Source: Hyphomonas sp. (GTDB lineage: Bacteria > Pseudomonadota > Alphaproteobacteria > Caulobacterales > Hyphomonadaceae). Taken from it: a stretch of DNA of 46,955 nt. The position numbers and the translations under genes are program-made. Location of the stretch: the NCBI GenBank assembly GCA_002700305.1, contig PACZ01000036.1:1-46955 (forward strand). The letters run 5' to 3'. Below the pieces are notes generated by a model. It did no database searches. It saw nothing but the letters and a program-made list of their open reading frames with translations, and was not told the origin of the DNA. Positions 7,809 to 17,393 of the stretch are shown piece after piece (the stretch's first letter is position 1; every line of letters starts with the position of its first letter).

Positions 7809-8723
7809 ATGACCCGCCGCATCGACATTGTGGAAGTCGGCCCGCGTGACGGGTTGCAGAACGATCCCGCCAATCTGACGGTTGAGCAGAAGCTGGAATT
7901 CATTTCCCGCCTCGAAGAGGCCGGGGTGAAGCGGATGGAATCCGGCAGCTTCGTGAACCCCAAGGCCGTGCCGAAAATGGCGGACAGCCCGGCCGTCTTC
8001 GCGGGGCTCGACCGGTCGAAGCCGACGCGCCACATCGCCCTCGCCCTGAACGAGAAAGGCGTACGCCGGGCGATCGATGCGCAGGCCGACGAGATCAATT
8101 TCGTGCTGGTGGCCAGTGAAACCTTCGGCCGCAAGAATCAGGGCATGAGCCCGCAGGACAGCGCCGATATGCTGGCCCAGTGCGCGCCGCTGGCGCATGA
8201 GGCGGGCATCCCCCTCTCCGCCACCATCTCTGTCGCCTTTGGCGACCCGTATGATGGCGAGGTCGATCTCGGCGTGGTGGCCAATCTTGCGGCCCAGTCG
8301 CAGCGCGCAGGCGTTGCGGAACTGGCCCTCGGCGACACAATTGGCGTCGCTGACCCGTGGGCCGTGCGCCGCGCCATCGACCGGGTACGGATGGAAGCGC
8401 CGGACGTGTACCTGCGCATGCACTTCCACGACACGCGCGGACAGGCCTTGGCAAATGTCGCAGCAGCCGTGGATGCGGGCGTGGATGTCATCGATGCGAG
8501 CTGCGGCGGCATCGGCGGCTGCCCCTTCGCTCCGGCGGCGACGGGCAATGTGGCAACCGAAGACGTCGTCTACATGCTGGAACGCGGCGGCTTCGAAACG
8601 GGGCTGGACCTCAGCAAACTGATCGAAACCGCGAAATGGCTGGAAACAGTCCTGCAGCATCCCGTCAGCTCAGCCCTCAGCAAGGCGGGCGGGTTTCCTG
8701 TGAAAAGCGCTGCTACTTCTTAG
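7809..8723 (+). CDS. mvaB: Hydroxymethylglutaryl-CoA lyase
   Basis: The 304-residue TIM-barrel enzyme cleaves HMG-CoA to acetoacetate and acetyl-CoA, the last step of leucine catabolism. It carries the start signature [11 protein letters not shown], the metal-binding MHFHD, and the catalytic cysteine loop [12 protein letters not shown]. Translation starts at 7809, where GGAG lies just after the upstream stop. The other leucine-degradation genes (isovaleryl-CoA dehydrogenase, methylcrotonyl-CoA carboxylase) are not in the window. The last 11 bases overlap the end of cobT on the opposite strand. Confidence 0.92.
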   Translation: MTRRIDIVEVGPRDGLQNDPANLTVEQKLEFISRLEEAGVKRMESGSFVNPKAVPKMADSPAVFAGLDRSKPTRHIALALNEKGVRRAIDAQADEINFVLVASETFGRKNQGMSPQDSADMLAQCAPLAHEAGIPLSATISVAFGDPYDGEVDLGVVANLAAQSQRAGVAELALGDTIGVADPWAVRRAIDRVRMEAPDVYLRMHFHDTRGQALANVAAAVDAGVDVIDASCGGIGGCPFAPAATGNVATEDVVYMLERGGFETGLDLSKLIETAKWLETVLQHPVSSALSKAGGFPVKSAATS

Positions 8724-10713
8724 CGCCCTTCACTTCCTGAAAGCTGGTCGTCTTTACGGCGCGGCCGATGTCGACTTTCCGGCCTTTGCCATAGGAGGGC
8801 GCGCCGCTGGTGGCGCCTGAGACGGCGCCGGGGCGGACGGTGCGTTCCGTCAGCGGAGGAATGGCCATGGCTTTCGGGTTCGGCTGGTTCTCGTCGAACA
8901 GGCTGGCGAGCTGGTCCGTCATCGCGCCGCCGAGTTGCTCCGCATCCACGATGGTGACGGCGCGCTTGTAATAGCGCGTCACATCGTGGCCGATGCCGAT
9001 GGCGATCAGTTCCACAGGGCTGCGCGTTTCGATCTCTTCGATCACCTGGCGCAAATGGCGCTCAAGATAATTGCCGACATTCACGTTCAGCGTTGAATCG
9101 TCGACCGGCGCACCATCGGAAATCACCATCAGGATCTTGCGCTGTTCGGTCCGGGCCAGCAGACGGTCATGTGCCCAGAGCAGCGCTTCGCCGTCGATAT
9201 TCTCTTTCAGCAGGCCTTCGCGCATCATCAGGCCGAGGTTCCGGCGCGCGCGGCGCCAGGGGGCGTCGGCCTGCTTGTAGACGATGTGGCGCACATCATT
9301 GAGACGCCCCGGAGAAGACGGTTTGCCCGCCTTCACCCAGTCTTCGCGCGACAGGCCGCCTTTCCACGCCTTGGTGGTGAAGCCGAGCACTTCGGTCTTC
9401 ACATTGCAGCGTTCCAGCGTGCGGGCCAGAATGTCCGCACACAGCGCCGCCACCATGATCGGCCGGCCGCGCATGGATCCGGAATTGTCCAGCAGCAGCG
9501 TCACGATCGTGTCGCGGAATTCGGAATCGTCTTCCTGCTTGAAAGACAGCGGCGCGGTCGGGTCTGTGATGACGCGGGTGAGGCGCGCGGTGTCCAGCAC
9601 GCCCTCTTCCAGATCGAAGCTCCACGACCGGTTCTGCTGTGCCATCAGCAGGCGCTGCAGCTTGTTCGCCAATTTCGAGACCGCGCCCTGCAGGCCCTGC
9701 AGCTGGTGGTCCAGATAGGCGCGCAGGCGCGTCAGTTCTTCGGCGTCGCAAAGGTCAGGCGCCTGAGCGACTTCGTCATGCTCACGCGTGAAGACCGAAT
9801 AGGTGAACCGGTCCTTGTCGTCGCCATCGCGGAAATTGGGGCGCAGCGGCTGGGTGCCGTCTTCCTCGTCATCCGGCGTGTCGTCGGATTCCATGTCCAT
9901 GTCCTGATCGACAGAGACATTGGTTTCCTCGCCTTCCATTTCATCCGTGTCGCCGGCTTCCATCTGCTCGGCGGAGGCGCCCATCTCCTCCTCGGACTGC
10001 ATGTCCTGATCGCCCTGGTCCGGCTGCTGCTCGGACTCCATTTCGCTGTCCTGCTGGTCCTCGCTGGTCTCAGCGTCGTCGCTGGGCACATCGGTAGCCG
10101 TCAGGTCGCGGATCATGTCGCGGACGGTGCGGGCAAAGCCCGGCTGGTCGTGCAGCTGGGAGATCAGCTTGTCGAGCGCGTCGCCGGTCTTCTCGGCCAC
10201 CTGCTCGCGCCAGACATCGGCGACGCGGCTTGCAGCCTCCGGCAGGGCCCGGCCGGTCAGGCGCTCACGCAGCAGGAATTCGATGGCCGGGGCCAGGACG
10301 GCCTCCGGTTCTTCGGTGCCCATGGCGAACTCGCCGGACTCGCAGCGATGCGTCAGGACGGCGTCCAGATTGTCCGCCGTGCCGCGCATGGCGTTTGCGC
10401 CGAGGCTTTCGATCCGGGCGGTTTCGGCCGCATCATAGACCTGCCGGGGCAGATCCCCCTGCGGACGATGCTTCATATGGGCGCTCGCATCATGGTGCGC
10501 CTTGCGCAGCGCGACAGCGTCTGCCTCGCCGCGGATCCGCGCGGCCACTTCCGCCGGCAGCGTGACCGGCGGCGGGCGCAGGACGATCCGTTCGGCATCG
10601 GCGCCTGCGTCATTGCCAAAGCCGACTTCCACGTCCCGGTCGGCGCTCATCGCCTTGGTCGTCACGGCGAGCGCTTGCTTGAAGAGTTCCTGGGGGGTGG
10701 TGTCCTTGGCCAT
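8713..10713 (-). CDS. cobT: CobT-type cobaltochelatase subunit
   Basis: A 666-residue protein that with CobS forms the AAA+ complex energising cobalt insertion by CobN in aerobic cobalamin synthesis. The N-terminal ~200 residues are the CobT helical domain. Residues ~210-290 are a very acidic, Asp/Glu/Gln/Met-rich linker typical of CobT. The C-terminal VWA domain carries the MIDAS sequence DNSGS at 409-413. It follows the dienelactone hydrolase gene after 32 bases and is third in the cobS-DLH-cobT unit. cobN is not in the window. In some alphaproteobacteria CobS/CobT persist without complete B12 synthesis, so a different client protein cannot be excluded. Confidence 0.9.
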   Translation of the reverse strand: MAKDTTPQELFKQALAVTTKAMSADRDVEVGFGNDAGADAERIVLRPPPVTLPAEVAARIRGEADAVALRKAHHDASAHMKHRPQGDLPRQVYDAAETARIESLGANAMRGTADNLDAVLTHRCESGEFAMGTEEPEAVLAPAIEFLLRERLTGRALPEAASRVADVWREQVAEKTGDALDKLISQLHDQPGFARTVRDMIRDLTATDVPSDDAETSEDQQDSEMESEQQPDQGDQDMQSEEEMGASAEQMEAGDTDEMEGEETNVSVDQDMDMESDDTPDDEEDGTQPLRPNFRDGDDKDRFTYSVFTREHDEVAQAPDLCDAEELTRLRAYLDHQLQGLQGAVSKLANKLQRLLMAQQNRSWSFDLEEGVLDTARLTRVITDPTAPLSFKQEDDSEFRDTIVTLLLDNSGSMRGRPIMVAALCADILARTLERCNVKTEVLGFTTKAWKGGLSREDWVKAGKPSSPGRLNDVRHIVYKQADAPWRRARRNLGLMMREGLLKENIDGEALLWAHDRLLARTEQRKILMVISDGAPVDDSTLNVNVGNYLERHLRQVIEEIETRSPVELIAIGIGHDVTRYYKRAVTIVDAEQLGGAMTDQLASLFDENQPNPKAMAIPPLTERTVRPGAVSGATSGAPSYGKGRKVDIGRAVKTTSFQEVKGAKK

Positions 10714-10745
10714 ATAAGTCTTGTCTTGTGCGCCTTCAGCGCAGT

Positions 10746-11426
10746 CTAGAAGCCGGCATCGGCCGCGGCCTGGTTGAACAGGTCGAGCGTGCGGCGGAAA
10801 GCGAGTTCGTCGGCGTGGGCGTCATAATCGTCCGAACGCCGCCGGGCAAAGCCGTGGCCGGCGTCATAGATATAGACCGGCACATCGCGCCGGGCCTGTT
10901 CGAACGCGCGCACGCCGTCCATCGGGATGTGTGCATCATGCTGGCCGAAATGGACGATGGTGGGGCATTTCGGCGACTGGTCCTTCGCGCCGGGCACGAG
11001 GCTGCCATAATAACCGCTGGCCGCCGACAGCCCGTCCAGCTGGCAGGCGGCGAGATAGGCCATCGACCCGCCATAACAGAAACCGGTGATGAAGACCGGC
11101 GCCTCCAATTCGGCGATGCAGGCCGCAATGTCCGCCATCGCATTGTCGAGCCCATTGGCGCGGGCATAGCCGCCGCCTTGCGCGATGGCGTCGGGCGAGT
11201 GGCTCTCTGTGGAGAAGCCTTTGTCCTGCCGGTCGAACATGGACGGGGCGAGCACTTCATAGCCCTCGGCGGCGAAACGTTTGCACGCCTCGATCATGTA
11301 GGAATTCACGCCGAAAATTTCCTGCACCAGCACAAGGCCGCCCTTGCGTGCGCCCTGCGCCGATACATGCAGCGCATTGAACCGGAAGCCGTCACCGCTC
11401 GTCAGCTCGATGACCTTGGTGTTCAT
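10746..11426 (-). CDS. Dienelactone hydrolase family protein
   Basis: A 226-residue alpha/beta hydrolase with the dienelactone hydrolase catalytic set: Glu36 (QEIFG), nucleophile Cys117 in GFCYGG, Asp164 (GQHDAHI) and His191 (AGHGF). A cysteine nucleophile, rather than serine, is typical of this family. It starts one base after the cobS stop codon and ends 32 bases before cobT, so it is embedded in the cobST operon and probably translationally coupled. No other aromatic-degradation genes are nearby, so the natural substrate is unknown. Confidence 0.9.
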   Translation of the reverse strand: MNTKVIELTSGDGFRFNALHVSAQGARKGGLVLVQEIFGVNSYMIEACKRFAAEGYEVLAPSMFDRQDKGFSTESHSPDAIAQGGGYARANGLDNAMADIAACIAELEAPVFITGFCYGGSMAYLAACQLDGLSAASGYYGSLVPGAKDQSPKCPTIVHFGQHDAHIPMDGVRAFEQARRDVPVYIYDAGHGFARRRSDDYDAHADELAFRRTLDLFNQAAADAGF

Positions 11427-11427
11427 C

Positions 11428-12411
11428 TCAGGCCACCTTCACCATCAGGGCGCTTTCAGGCAGTTCCTCCGCGAAGCAGCGCTGGTACATCTCGGCCACC
11501 AGAGGCCGCTCCAGCTCGTCGCACTTGTTGAGGAAGGTCATGCGGAAGGCATGGCCGAGATTGCCGAAGATAGCGAAATTTTCCGCCCAGGTGATCACGG
11601 TCCGCGGGCTCATCACGGTGGAGAGATCACCGGACATGAAGGCGTTCCGCGTCAGGTCCGCCAGCGTCACCATCTTGGCCAGCGTGTCGTCGTCGACGCC
11701 GGTTGCCTTGGACTTCACGATCTCCACTTCGGCATCGTGCTCCAGATAGTTCAGCGTGGTCACGATGTTCCAGCGGTCCATCTGGCCCTGGTTCAGCTGT
11801 TGCGTGCCGTGATAGAGGCCCGTCGTGTCGCCGAGGCCGACCGTGTTGGTGGTCGAGAACAGGCGGAAATACGGGTTCGGCGCGATCACACGGTTCTGGT
11901 CCAGCAGGGTCAGCTTGCCGGAGCTTTCCAGAACGCGCTGGATGACGAACATCACGTCCGGACGGCCGGCATCGTATTCGTCGAAAGTGATCGCCACCGG
12001 GCGCTGAAGGGCCCATGGCAGAATGCCTTCGCGGAATTCGGTGATCTGCTGGCCGTCTTTCAGGACGATGGCGTCCTTGCCGACCATGTCGATCCGGCTG
12101 ACATGGCTGTCCAGGTTGACCCGGATCATCGGCCAGTTGAGGCGTGCGGCCACCTGTTCGATATGGGTGGATTTCCCGGTGCCGTGATAGCCCTGCACCA
12201 TGACGCGGCGGTTGTGCTCGAAGCCCGCGAGGATCGCCAGCGTCGTCTGCGGGTCGAACCGGTAGGCGTCGTCAATCTCCGGGACATATTCGGTGCGGGT
12301 CTTGAAGCCATGCACCACCATGTCCGTATCGAGGCCGAACACCTTGCGGACATTGATTTTCTCGGTCGGCTCCATGCCGTCCAGGGCGGTGGTGTCACTC
12401 ATTACGGTCAT
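11428..12411 (-). CDS. cobS: CobS-type cobaltochelatase AAA+ subunit
   Basis: A 327-residue AAA+ ATPase of the MoxR/CobS group, partner of CobT. Walker A is GYHGTGKS at residues 74-81 and Walker B lies at VAITFDEYD (~139-147). The N-terminal segment before residue 50 is the CobS-specific helical part. The first ATG of the frame at 12411 is used; a second at 12402 is equally possible because neither has a strong ribosome site. It heads the cobS-DLH-cobT unit. A TATGAT-like -10 on the minus strand (12441-12446) lies just upstream without a convincing -35. I see no cobalamin riboswitch. Confidence 0.92.
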   Translation of the reverse strand: MTVMSDTTALDGMEPTEKINVRKVFGLDTDMVVHGFKTRTEYVPEIDDAYRFDPQTTLAILAGFEHNRRVMVQGYHGTGKSTHIEQVAARLNWPMIRVNLDSHVSRIDMVGKDAIVLKDGQQITEFREGILPWALQRPVAITFDEYDAGRPDVMFVIQRVLESSGKLTLLDQNRVIAPNPYFRLFSTTNTVGLGDTTGLYHGTQQLNQGQMDRWNIVTTLNYLEHDAEVEIVKSKATGVDDDTLAKMVTLADLTRNAFMSGDLSTVMSPRTVITWAENFAIFGNLGHAFRMTFLNKCDELERPLVAEMYQRCFAEELPESALMVKVA

Positions 12412-12520
12412 TGCAAATATCTCAGGCTTCGGGAGGTCTAATCATACATCTAGGCTTCTAGCACGGCTACGTGTCCGGGCTAGTGCGACGTAGGGTAAAT
12501 CCTGCAGCTGTTTCGGCCAG

Positions 12521-12985
12521 CTAGCGGTCTTCCGGGGCGGGCGCGCCGGAGCCCATATCGGCAATCCACTTCCAGCTGCCGTCCTCCTGACGCTGCCAGA
12601 CCGTGATATACTTGCCGTAGGATGCTCCTTCCTGCCCTTCCCGTGTGTAGGTGGCATAGCCCCAAGTATAGCCGAAATCCCCGCCCTTCCCGGCATGAGC
12701 GGCTTCCGGCGCCCATTCGACGATCATCTCCTCCGGCCACTGGGACGTCCACGCTTCGACGGCGGCCTTGCCCGTTTCCGGCACCCCGGCAGACGGGAAA
12801 ATCGTGACGTCATCGGCGGCGAACTCGACAAAGGCCGGACCGGCGCCGATCTCCAGTGCCCGGGCGGCAAAGGCTTGGTCGGCGGCGAGAAGCGCCTGTT
12901 CCGTGTTGGCGGGGGTGGAAACGGTGGCACAAGCGGCAAGGCCCATCGCCGGCAGGGCGATGAGACGCGGCATAAAAGGAGGCAT
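12521..12985 (-). CDS. DUF4440/SnoaL-like lipoprotein
   Basis: A 154-residue lipoprotein with lipobox LAAC (Cys19) and a single cone-fold domain typical of NTF2/SnoaL-like DUF4440 proteins (LLAADQAFAARALEIG, then WKWIADMGSG at the end). Members of this family bind small molecules and most have no known reaction. The start follows AAGGAGAGGCGC. It is 24 bases downstream of the larger amidohydrolase lipoprotein on the same strand, so the two are likely co-expressed in the envelope. Confidence 0.72.
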   Translation of the reverse strand: MPPFMPRLIALPAMGLAACATVSTPANTEQALLAADQAFAARALEIGAGPAFVEFAADDVTIFPSAGVPETGKAAVEAWTSQWPEEMIVEWAPEAAHAGKGGDFGYTWGYATYTREGQEGASYGKYITVWQRQEDGSWKWIADMGSGAPAPEDR

Positions 12986-13009
12986 GCGCCTCTCCTTTGA
13001 TTTGTACCC

Positions 13010-14692
13010 CTACTGGCCCTCAGCCGTGCTGGAATCATACACGATCTTGCCGCCGACAACAGTCATCACGGTTTTCGCATCGAGGATTTCCGCTTCCGGC
13101 ACGGTCATCAGGTCGATGTCGAAGACGGTGAAGTCTGCGAGCTTGCCGGCTTCGATCGTGCCGAGATCGTCTTCCTGGAAGGCCGCATAGGCGGCTGCCG
13201 AGGTGAAGAGGGCGAGCGCCTGCTCGCGGGTCAACTTCTGTTCCGGGTGCCAGCCTTCGCCTTCGAAGCCTTTCAGGTCTTTCCGGGCCACGGCGGCGTA
13301 GAACTCGATCAGCGGCGAGCCGACTTCCACCGGGGCATCGGAGCCGCCGGCCACAACAGCGCCGTCATCGATCAGCGTTTTCCAGGCATAGGCGCCGGCC
13401 AGGCGGTCCATGCCGAGGCGGGACGGCGCGAAGTGAAGATCGCCAATGGCATGGCTCGGCTGCATGGAGGCGATCAGGCCAAGCGCACCGACACGGGCAA
13501 TGTCGGTCGGGGCGAGGATCTGGGTATGTTCGATGCGCCAGCGCTTCTCAGGCGGGTAGCCGCCCGCTTCATAGATATCGAGGAGGCGCTGATTGGCGAG
13601 GTCGCCGATGGCGTGGACCGCCACCTGAATGCCGGCCTCGTCGGCGCGCTTCATGAAGTCAGCCAGGTCCTCATCGGTAATCAGGGAGAGGCCGGACGTG
13701 TCCGGGCGGTCGGAATAAGGCTTGATCAGCTGGGCCCCGCGCGAGCCGAGCGCGCCGTCCATATAGAGCTTGATGGCGTGATTGGTGATCGTCGGCGCCT
13801 CATAGTCCTGCGCGGCGGCCAGCGCCATGCCCTCTTCGGTCGCGTCGAAGGCGTTCCAAAGGCGGAGGGGCATTTTCCCCTCCCCGGCCAGTTCCAGCAT
13901 GATCGGCGCCTCGTCCGGGCCGACGCTCATATTGTGCACACCCGTCCAGCCGCGCGAGACATAGACCTTCGCACCGGTTTCCAGAGCCAACGCCTTGGCG
14001 GCGGCATCCGGCTCGGTCCACAAGGATGAGAGCAGGCGCTGCGCATTGTCGATCATCATGTCGGTGGCGTGGCCGTCCGCATCGCGTTCGATGGCGCCGC
14101 CATCCGGGTTTTCGGTCTCGTCGGTGATGCCGGCCGCCGTCAACGCGGCAGTGTTCACGACCATGGCGTGGCCATCGGCGCGGGAGAGGATGACCGGATT
14201 GTCCGGGCTGACGGCATCGAGGTCTGCCGCAGACGGCATGCGGCCTTCCGGCCAGCCGGTCTCGATCCAGCCGCGGCCATAGAGCAGCACGCCCGGCTCC
14301 ATGCCCTCAAGTTCGGCGCCGATCCGGGTGACCAGCTCCGCAATGGAGGCCGTGCCTTCGAGGGTGAGGTTCAGCTCCCGCTGGCCAATGCCCATCAGGT
14401 GGGCATGGGCATCGGTAAAGCCCGGATACATGAAGGCGCCCTTGAGATCGACGAGATCGATCTCGGCCTCGTCCCAGTCTTCCGACAACGGCGGAGCCGT
14501 GCCGACGATGCGGCCATCTTCGCCGACCACGACGGCATCGACGGTCGGAAGATCAGGATTTCCGGTATAGATCGTGCCGCCGGTGAAGACGGTCAGGCGT
14601 TGCGCCGGCTCTGTCTCTGCCGCCTCTGGTGTCTGGCCCGTACTACAGGCCGCAAGGGTCAGGGCTAGGGCGAGACTGGCAATGCGCAACAT
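13010..14692 (-). CDS. YtcJ-type amidohydrolase lipoprotein
   Basis: A 560-residue metal-dependent amidohydrolase. The signal peptide ends in LAAC with Cys16, so it is probably anchored to a membrane outside the cytoplasm. The metal motif FTDAHAHLMG follows the usual beta-sandwich start, and the C-terminal part ends with IEAGKLADFTVFDID, a hallmark of YtcJ-like and D-aminoacylase relatives. Members hydrolyse amides or related bonds, but the substrate is not predictable. It may share its messenger with the DUF4440-like gene downstream. The rpmB terminator lies 56 bases upstream of its start. Confidence 0.82.
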   Translation of the reverse strand: MLRIASLALALTLAACSTGQTPEAAETEPAQRLTVFTGGTIYTGNPDLPTVDAVVVGEDGRIVGTAPPLSEDWDEAEIDLVDLKGAFMYPGFTDAHAHLMGIGQRELNLTLEGTASIAELVTRIGAELEGMEPGVLLYGRGWIETGWPEGRMPSAADLDAVSPDNPVILSRADGHAMVVNTAALTAAGITDETENPDGGAIERDADGHATDMMIDNAQRLLSSLWTEPDAAAKALALETGAKVYVSRGWTGVHNMSVGPDEAPIMLELAGEGKMPLRLWNAFDATEEGMALAAAQDYEAPTITNHAIKLYMDGALGSRGAQLIKPYSDRPDTSGLSLITDEDLADFMKRADEAGIQVAVHAIGDLANQRLLDIYEAGGYPPEKRWRIEHTQILAPTDIARVGALGLIASMQPSHAIGDLHFAPSRLGMDRLAGAYAWKTLIDDGAVVAGGSDAPVEVGSPLIEFYAAVARKDLKGFEGEGWHPEQKLTREQALALFTSAAAYAAFQEDDLGTIEAGKLADFTVFDIDLMTVPEAEILDAKTVMTVVGGKIVYDSSTAEGQ

Positions 14693-14747
14693 CTAGGACC
14701 TCCATCGATCATCGGCCCTTGTCCTGCCACGTGTTCTGATGGCGGGC

Positions 14748-14777
14748 AAAAGAAAAGCGCGCCAGAATTGGCGCGCT
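14748..14777 (-). terminator. Rho-independent terminator of rpmB
   Basis: On the minus strand a perfect 9-bp stem AGCGCGCCA / TGGCGCGCT with a four-base loop is followed by TTTCTTTT. It lies 40 bases after the rpmB stop codon and separates rpmB from the amidohydrolase gene. Confidence 0.85.
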
Positions 14778-14817
14778 GTTCCGTTTCTGCAATTTTCACC
14801 GCAGCTATGGGCAGATA

Positions 14818-15102
14818 TCAGGCAACGGCCTTTTTAGCGATATCGCGCTTGATCTTGAGGGCCTTGGCCGACAGCGTGTCGTCCTTGGCTTTGGCCAGGA
14901 AGCCGTCGAGGCCGCCCAGCTTGTCGACGGTGCGCAGGGCCGAAGCCGTAATGCGCATCGGGAAGTTCTGGTTCAGCGCTTCGGAGTGAAGCGTGACGCG
15001 CACAAGGTTCGGACGGAAAATCCGCTTCGTCTTGACTTGGGAGTGGCTGACACGGTGGCCGACCATCGGCTTGGTGCCGGTAAGTTCACACTCGCGGGAC
15101 AT
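14818..15102 (-). CDS. rpmB: 50S ribosomal protein L28
   Basis: The 94-residue ribosomal protein belongs to the large subunit. The N-terminus SRECELTGTKPMVGHRVSHS and the basic RIFRPNLVRV segment are characteristic of L28, and the size agrees with alphaproteobacterial members. A GGAG lies seven bases before the ATG. The gene forms its own transcription unit: a promoter-like sequence sits 40-70 bases upstream and a strong terminator follows. Confidence 0.96.
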   Translation of the reverse strand: MSRECELTGTKPMVGHRVSHSQVKTKRIFRPNLVRVTLHSEALNQNFPMRITASALRTVDKLGGLDGFLAKAKDDTLSAKALKIKRDIAKKAVA

Positions 15103-15142
15103 GGTCTCGCTCCAATAAATGGGTCTTATCTCGAAGGCGCGC

Positions 15143-15171
15143 TGTTAAAACGCCGGAGGCCTGCCTGTCAA
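15143..15171 (-). promoter_or_regulatory. Candidate promoter of rpmB
   Basis: On the minus strand TTGACA (15171-15166) is a perfect -35, followed after 17 bases by TTAACA as a weaker -10 (15148-15143). The start of transcription would fall about 35 bases before the rpmB ATG. It lies in the longest non-coding gap of the window (15103-15357), in which I see nothing else but upstream sequence for the divergent DUF3108 gene. Confidence 0.5.
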
Positions 15172-15357
15172 CTCTGCTTTGCGGCGATTCCTCAGTTCCG
15201 GCGGCCTGTAACTGCTTGTCACAAGGTTTGACCTCAAATCCGCCAGATTGCGGCGTGAAAACGGCAGCCTTGTTCAGGCAGCGTTGGCCCCCAATGCTTA
15301 TATAGGGCAAAACAGAGTGTCCGGACCTTCCGCCGGACAGGAAACGGTACAGTTCAG

Positions 15358-16275
15358 ATGATGAAACGTTCGATCTTCCTTGCATCCGCCGCCGCACTGG
15401 CCCTGACAGGGCTCGCCACGGCCGGCCTCGCCGCTGCGGACAAGTCCCCCGCCCCGACCAATGCGTCCGGCGCCATCCTCACCAATGTGAAGGCCGGCAC
15501 GCCGACGCGGATGGAGTATGAACTGCGGGCCAAGGCCTATATCTTCTTCATTCCGGCAACCGGGCGGGCAACGTTCACGACAGACCTGATGCCTGACCGC
15601 TACACGATCGATTCCCGCGTGAAGGTCACCGGCATCGCGGACTGGTTCGTCAATTACGACATGAACATCCATGCCGAAGGCGAAACCCGGGACAATGAAC
15701 TGAAGACCCGCACCTATGTTTCGCAGAACAAGGACGGGAAAAAGAACCGCAAGGTGGAGCTCGCCATCAGCGAGACCGACTTCACCATGAACGCGACCCC
15801 GCGCTTCGGGAATCTCGGCGATCCGGCCGCAACCACCGAACAGGTGCTGAAGACGAATGATCCGATCACCGCGCTGATCACCTTCGCGCTTGAGCCCCGC
15901 GCCCCGGGCGAAGACCCGTGCGGCGGCCCGATCCGTATCTTTGACGGGCGGCAGCTGACCTATCTACACCTCAAGAATGCGGGCACTAAGCGGGTCGATA
16001 CGCCGGTCTGGACCGGCGAGGCCATCGAGTGCCACGTCACCATGGACAAGATCGCCGGCTACAAGAAGGGCGAGGCGGACAATGACAATCTGACCGGCAT
16101 CGACGGCCCGCTGCGCATGTGGCTTGCCCCGCTGGACAATGGCGCCTCCGTCCCGATCAAGATTGCCGCCGATTCCAAGAAGATCGGTGATGTAACCCTG
16201 ACAGCGAAGACCCTGCGCTTCGAACCGCTGGTGACGACCGAGGCAGCGGCCGGACAGAACGTGGCAGAGAACTAG
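15358..16275 (+). CDS. DUF3108-family exported protein
   Basis: A 305-residue protein with a cleavable signal peptide (cleavage near ATAGLAA/ADK) and a DUF3108 domain covering most of the mature part, predicted to be all beta. The family has no experimentally assigned role; its lipocalin-like fold suggests envelope binding of a lipidic compound, which is only inference. Two successive ATG codons (15358, 15361) can serve as start, with no close ribosome site to decide. The stop overlaps the stop region of convergent rluD by four bases. Confidence 0.75.
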   Translation: MMKRSIFLASAAALALTGLATAGLAAADKSPAPTNASGAILTNVKAGTPTRMEYELRAKAYIFFIPATGRATFTTDLMPDRYTIDSRVKVTGIADWFVNYDMNIHAEGETRDNELKTRTYVSQNKDGKKNRKVELAISETDFTMNATPRFGNLGDPAATTEQVLKTNDPITALITFALEPRAPGEDPCGGPIRIFDGRQLTYLHLKNAGTKRVDTPVWTGEAIECHVTMDKIAGYKKGEADNDNLTGIDGPLRMWLAPLDNGASVPIKIAADSKKIGDVTLTAKTLRFEPLVTTEAAAGQNVAEN

Positions 16276-17303
16276 ACCTTTTTGGGCAGGCGCCTCAGCG
16301 CCGCGATCAGGTCACTCATATCCTCAGGAAGGGGCGCTTCGAACCGGAGCGCCTCTTTCGTTATGGGATGGATGAAGCCAAGCACCGCCGCGTGCAGCGC
16401 CTGGCGCGGAAAGGCGCGCGCGGCATCGAAGCCGGCATCCCGGCCCGGCCCGCTGCCGAGCACCGAGACGCCCTTGTGGCGGCCATAGATCGGATCGCCG
16501 ACCAGCGGCGTGCCGATATGCGCCATGTGAACGCGGATCTGGTGCGTTCGCCCCGTTTCCAGCCGGCATTCGACCAACGCGGCGGAGGGAAAATTCGTGC
16601 CCTTCTCGCGGATGCCAAACGTCTCCAGCGTCTTGTAATGCGTCACGGCATGGCGCCCGAACCCGGCTTCGGGGTTCTTGACCACCGCCATCTTTTTCCG
16701 GTCACCTGAAGACCGCGCGAGATGCTCGTCCACCGTACCCTGCGAGGGCCGCGGCGCCCCGCGCGTCACGGCGAGATAGGCGCGTTCGATATCGTGCGTG
16801 CTGAACAGGGCCGACAAGCCAAGATGCGCCGGTTCTGTCTTGGCGGCGACCAGGACGCCCGTCGTCAGCTTGTCGATCCGGTGCACGATGCCCGGCCGCT
16901 CCACACCGCCGATGCCGGAGAGCTGGCCCTGGCAATGGAACAGCAGCGCATTGACCAGCGTCCCGTCATGACTGCCCGGCGCGGGATGCACGGCCATGCC
17001 GGACGGTTTGTTGATGACGATCAGATGCTCATCCTCGAACAGCACGTCGAGCGGGATGTCCTGCGGCTCAGGCGTTGCGGCCACCGGTTCCGGCACGGCG
17101 ACGGCATATTCCGCGCCCGCCACGACAGGCTTTTTCGGATTGGTTTCTGCCGTGCCGTCCATCGTCACCGCCCCATCCAGGATCAGGGCTTTCAGGCGGG
17201 AGCGCGACAGGTCGTCGGCCGCCGCGGCGAGGAAAACATCGAGGCGTTTGCCGGCATCGTCGGGCGCAGCGGTGAAGGTCAGTTTGTGAGTCGGGCGGGT
17301 CAT
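16272..17303 (-). CDS. rluD: RluD-type ribosomal large-subunit pseudouridine synthase
   Basis: A 343-residue tRNA/rRNA uridine isomerase of the RluA family, expected to modify helix 69 of 23S rRNA. Residues ~14-65 are an S4 RNA-binding domain (SRSRLKALILDGAVTMDG) and ~85-340 the catalytic domain with NKPSGMAVHP and the signature HRIDKLTTG; Asp144 is the catalytic aspartate. The S4 domain plus this length indicates RluD rather than RluA. The start follows no clear ribosome site. Confidence 0.85.
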   Translation of the reverse strand: MTRPTHKLTFTAAPDDAGKRLDVFLAAAADDLSRSRLKALILDGAVTMDGTAETNPKKPVVAGAEYAVAVPEPVAATPEPQDIPLDVLFEDEHLIVINKPSGMAVHPAPGSHDGTLVNALLFHCQGQLSGIGGVERPGIVHRIDKLTTGVLVAAKTEPAHLGLSALFSTHDIERAYLAVTRGAPRPSQGTVDEHLARSSGDRKKMAVVKNPEAGFGRHAVTHYKTLETFGIREKGTNFPSAALVECRLETGRTHQIRVHMAHIGTPLVGDPIYGRHKGVSVLGSGPGRDAGFDAARAFPRQALHAAVLGFIHPITKEALRFEAPLPEDMSDLIAALRRLPKKV

Positions 17304-17393
17304 CGCGCGGCTTATAGACGAAAGGTGAGGCGTGCGTCATGCTATTGTCTCGAACCGGCGCTAGACCGGCCCCGCCCAGTTGGAGGATACCCC

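Noticed and set aside
9169-10749. A 526-codon frame on the + strand
   Set aside because: It is antisense to cobT, shows no known motif, and has the Arg/Gly/Leu/His-rich composition of a coding shadow.
12412-12520. Possible B12 riboswitch upstream of cobS
   Set aside because: The 109-base gap is too short and shows none of the conserved cobalamin-element sequence; only a TATGAT-like -10 and a short CTACGT/ACGTAG inverted repeat are visible.
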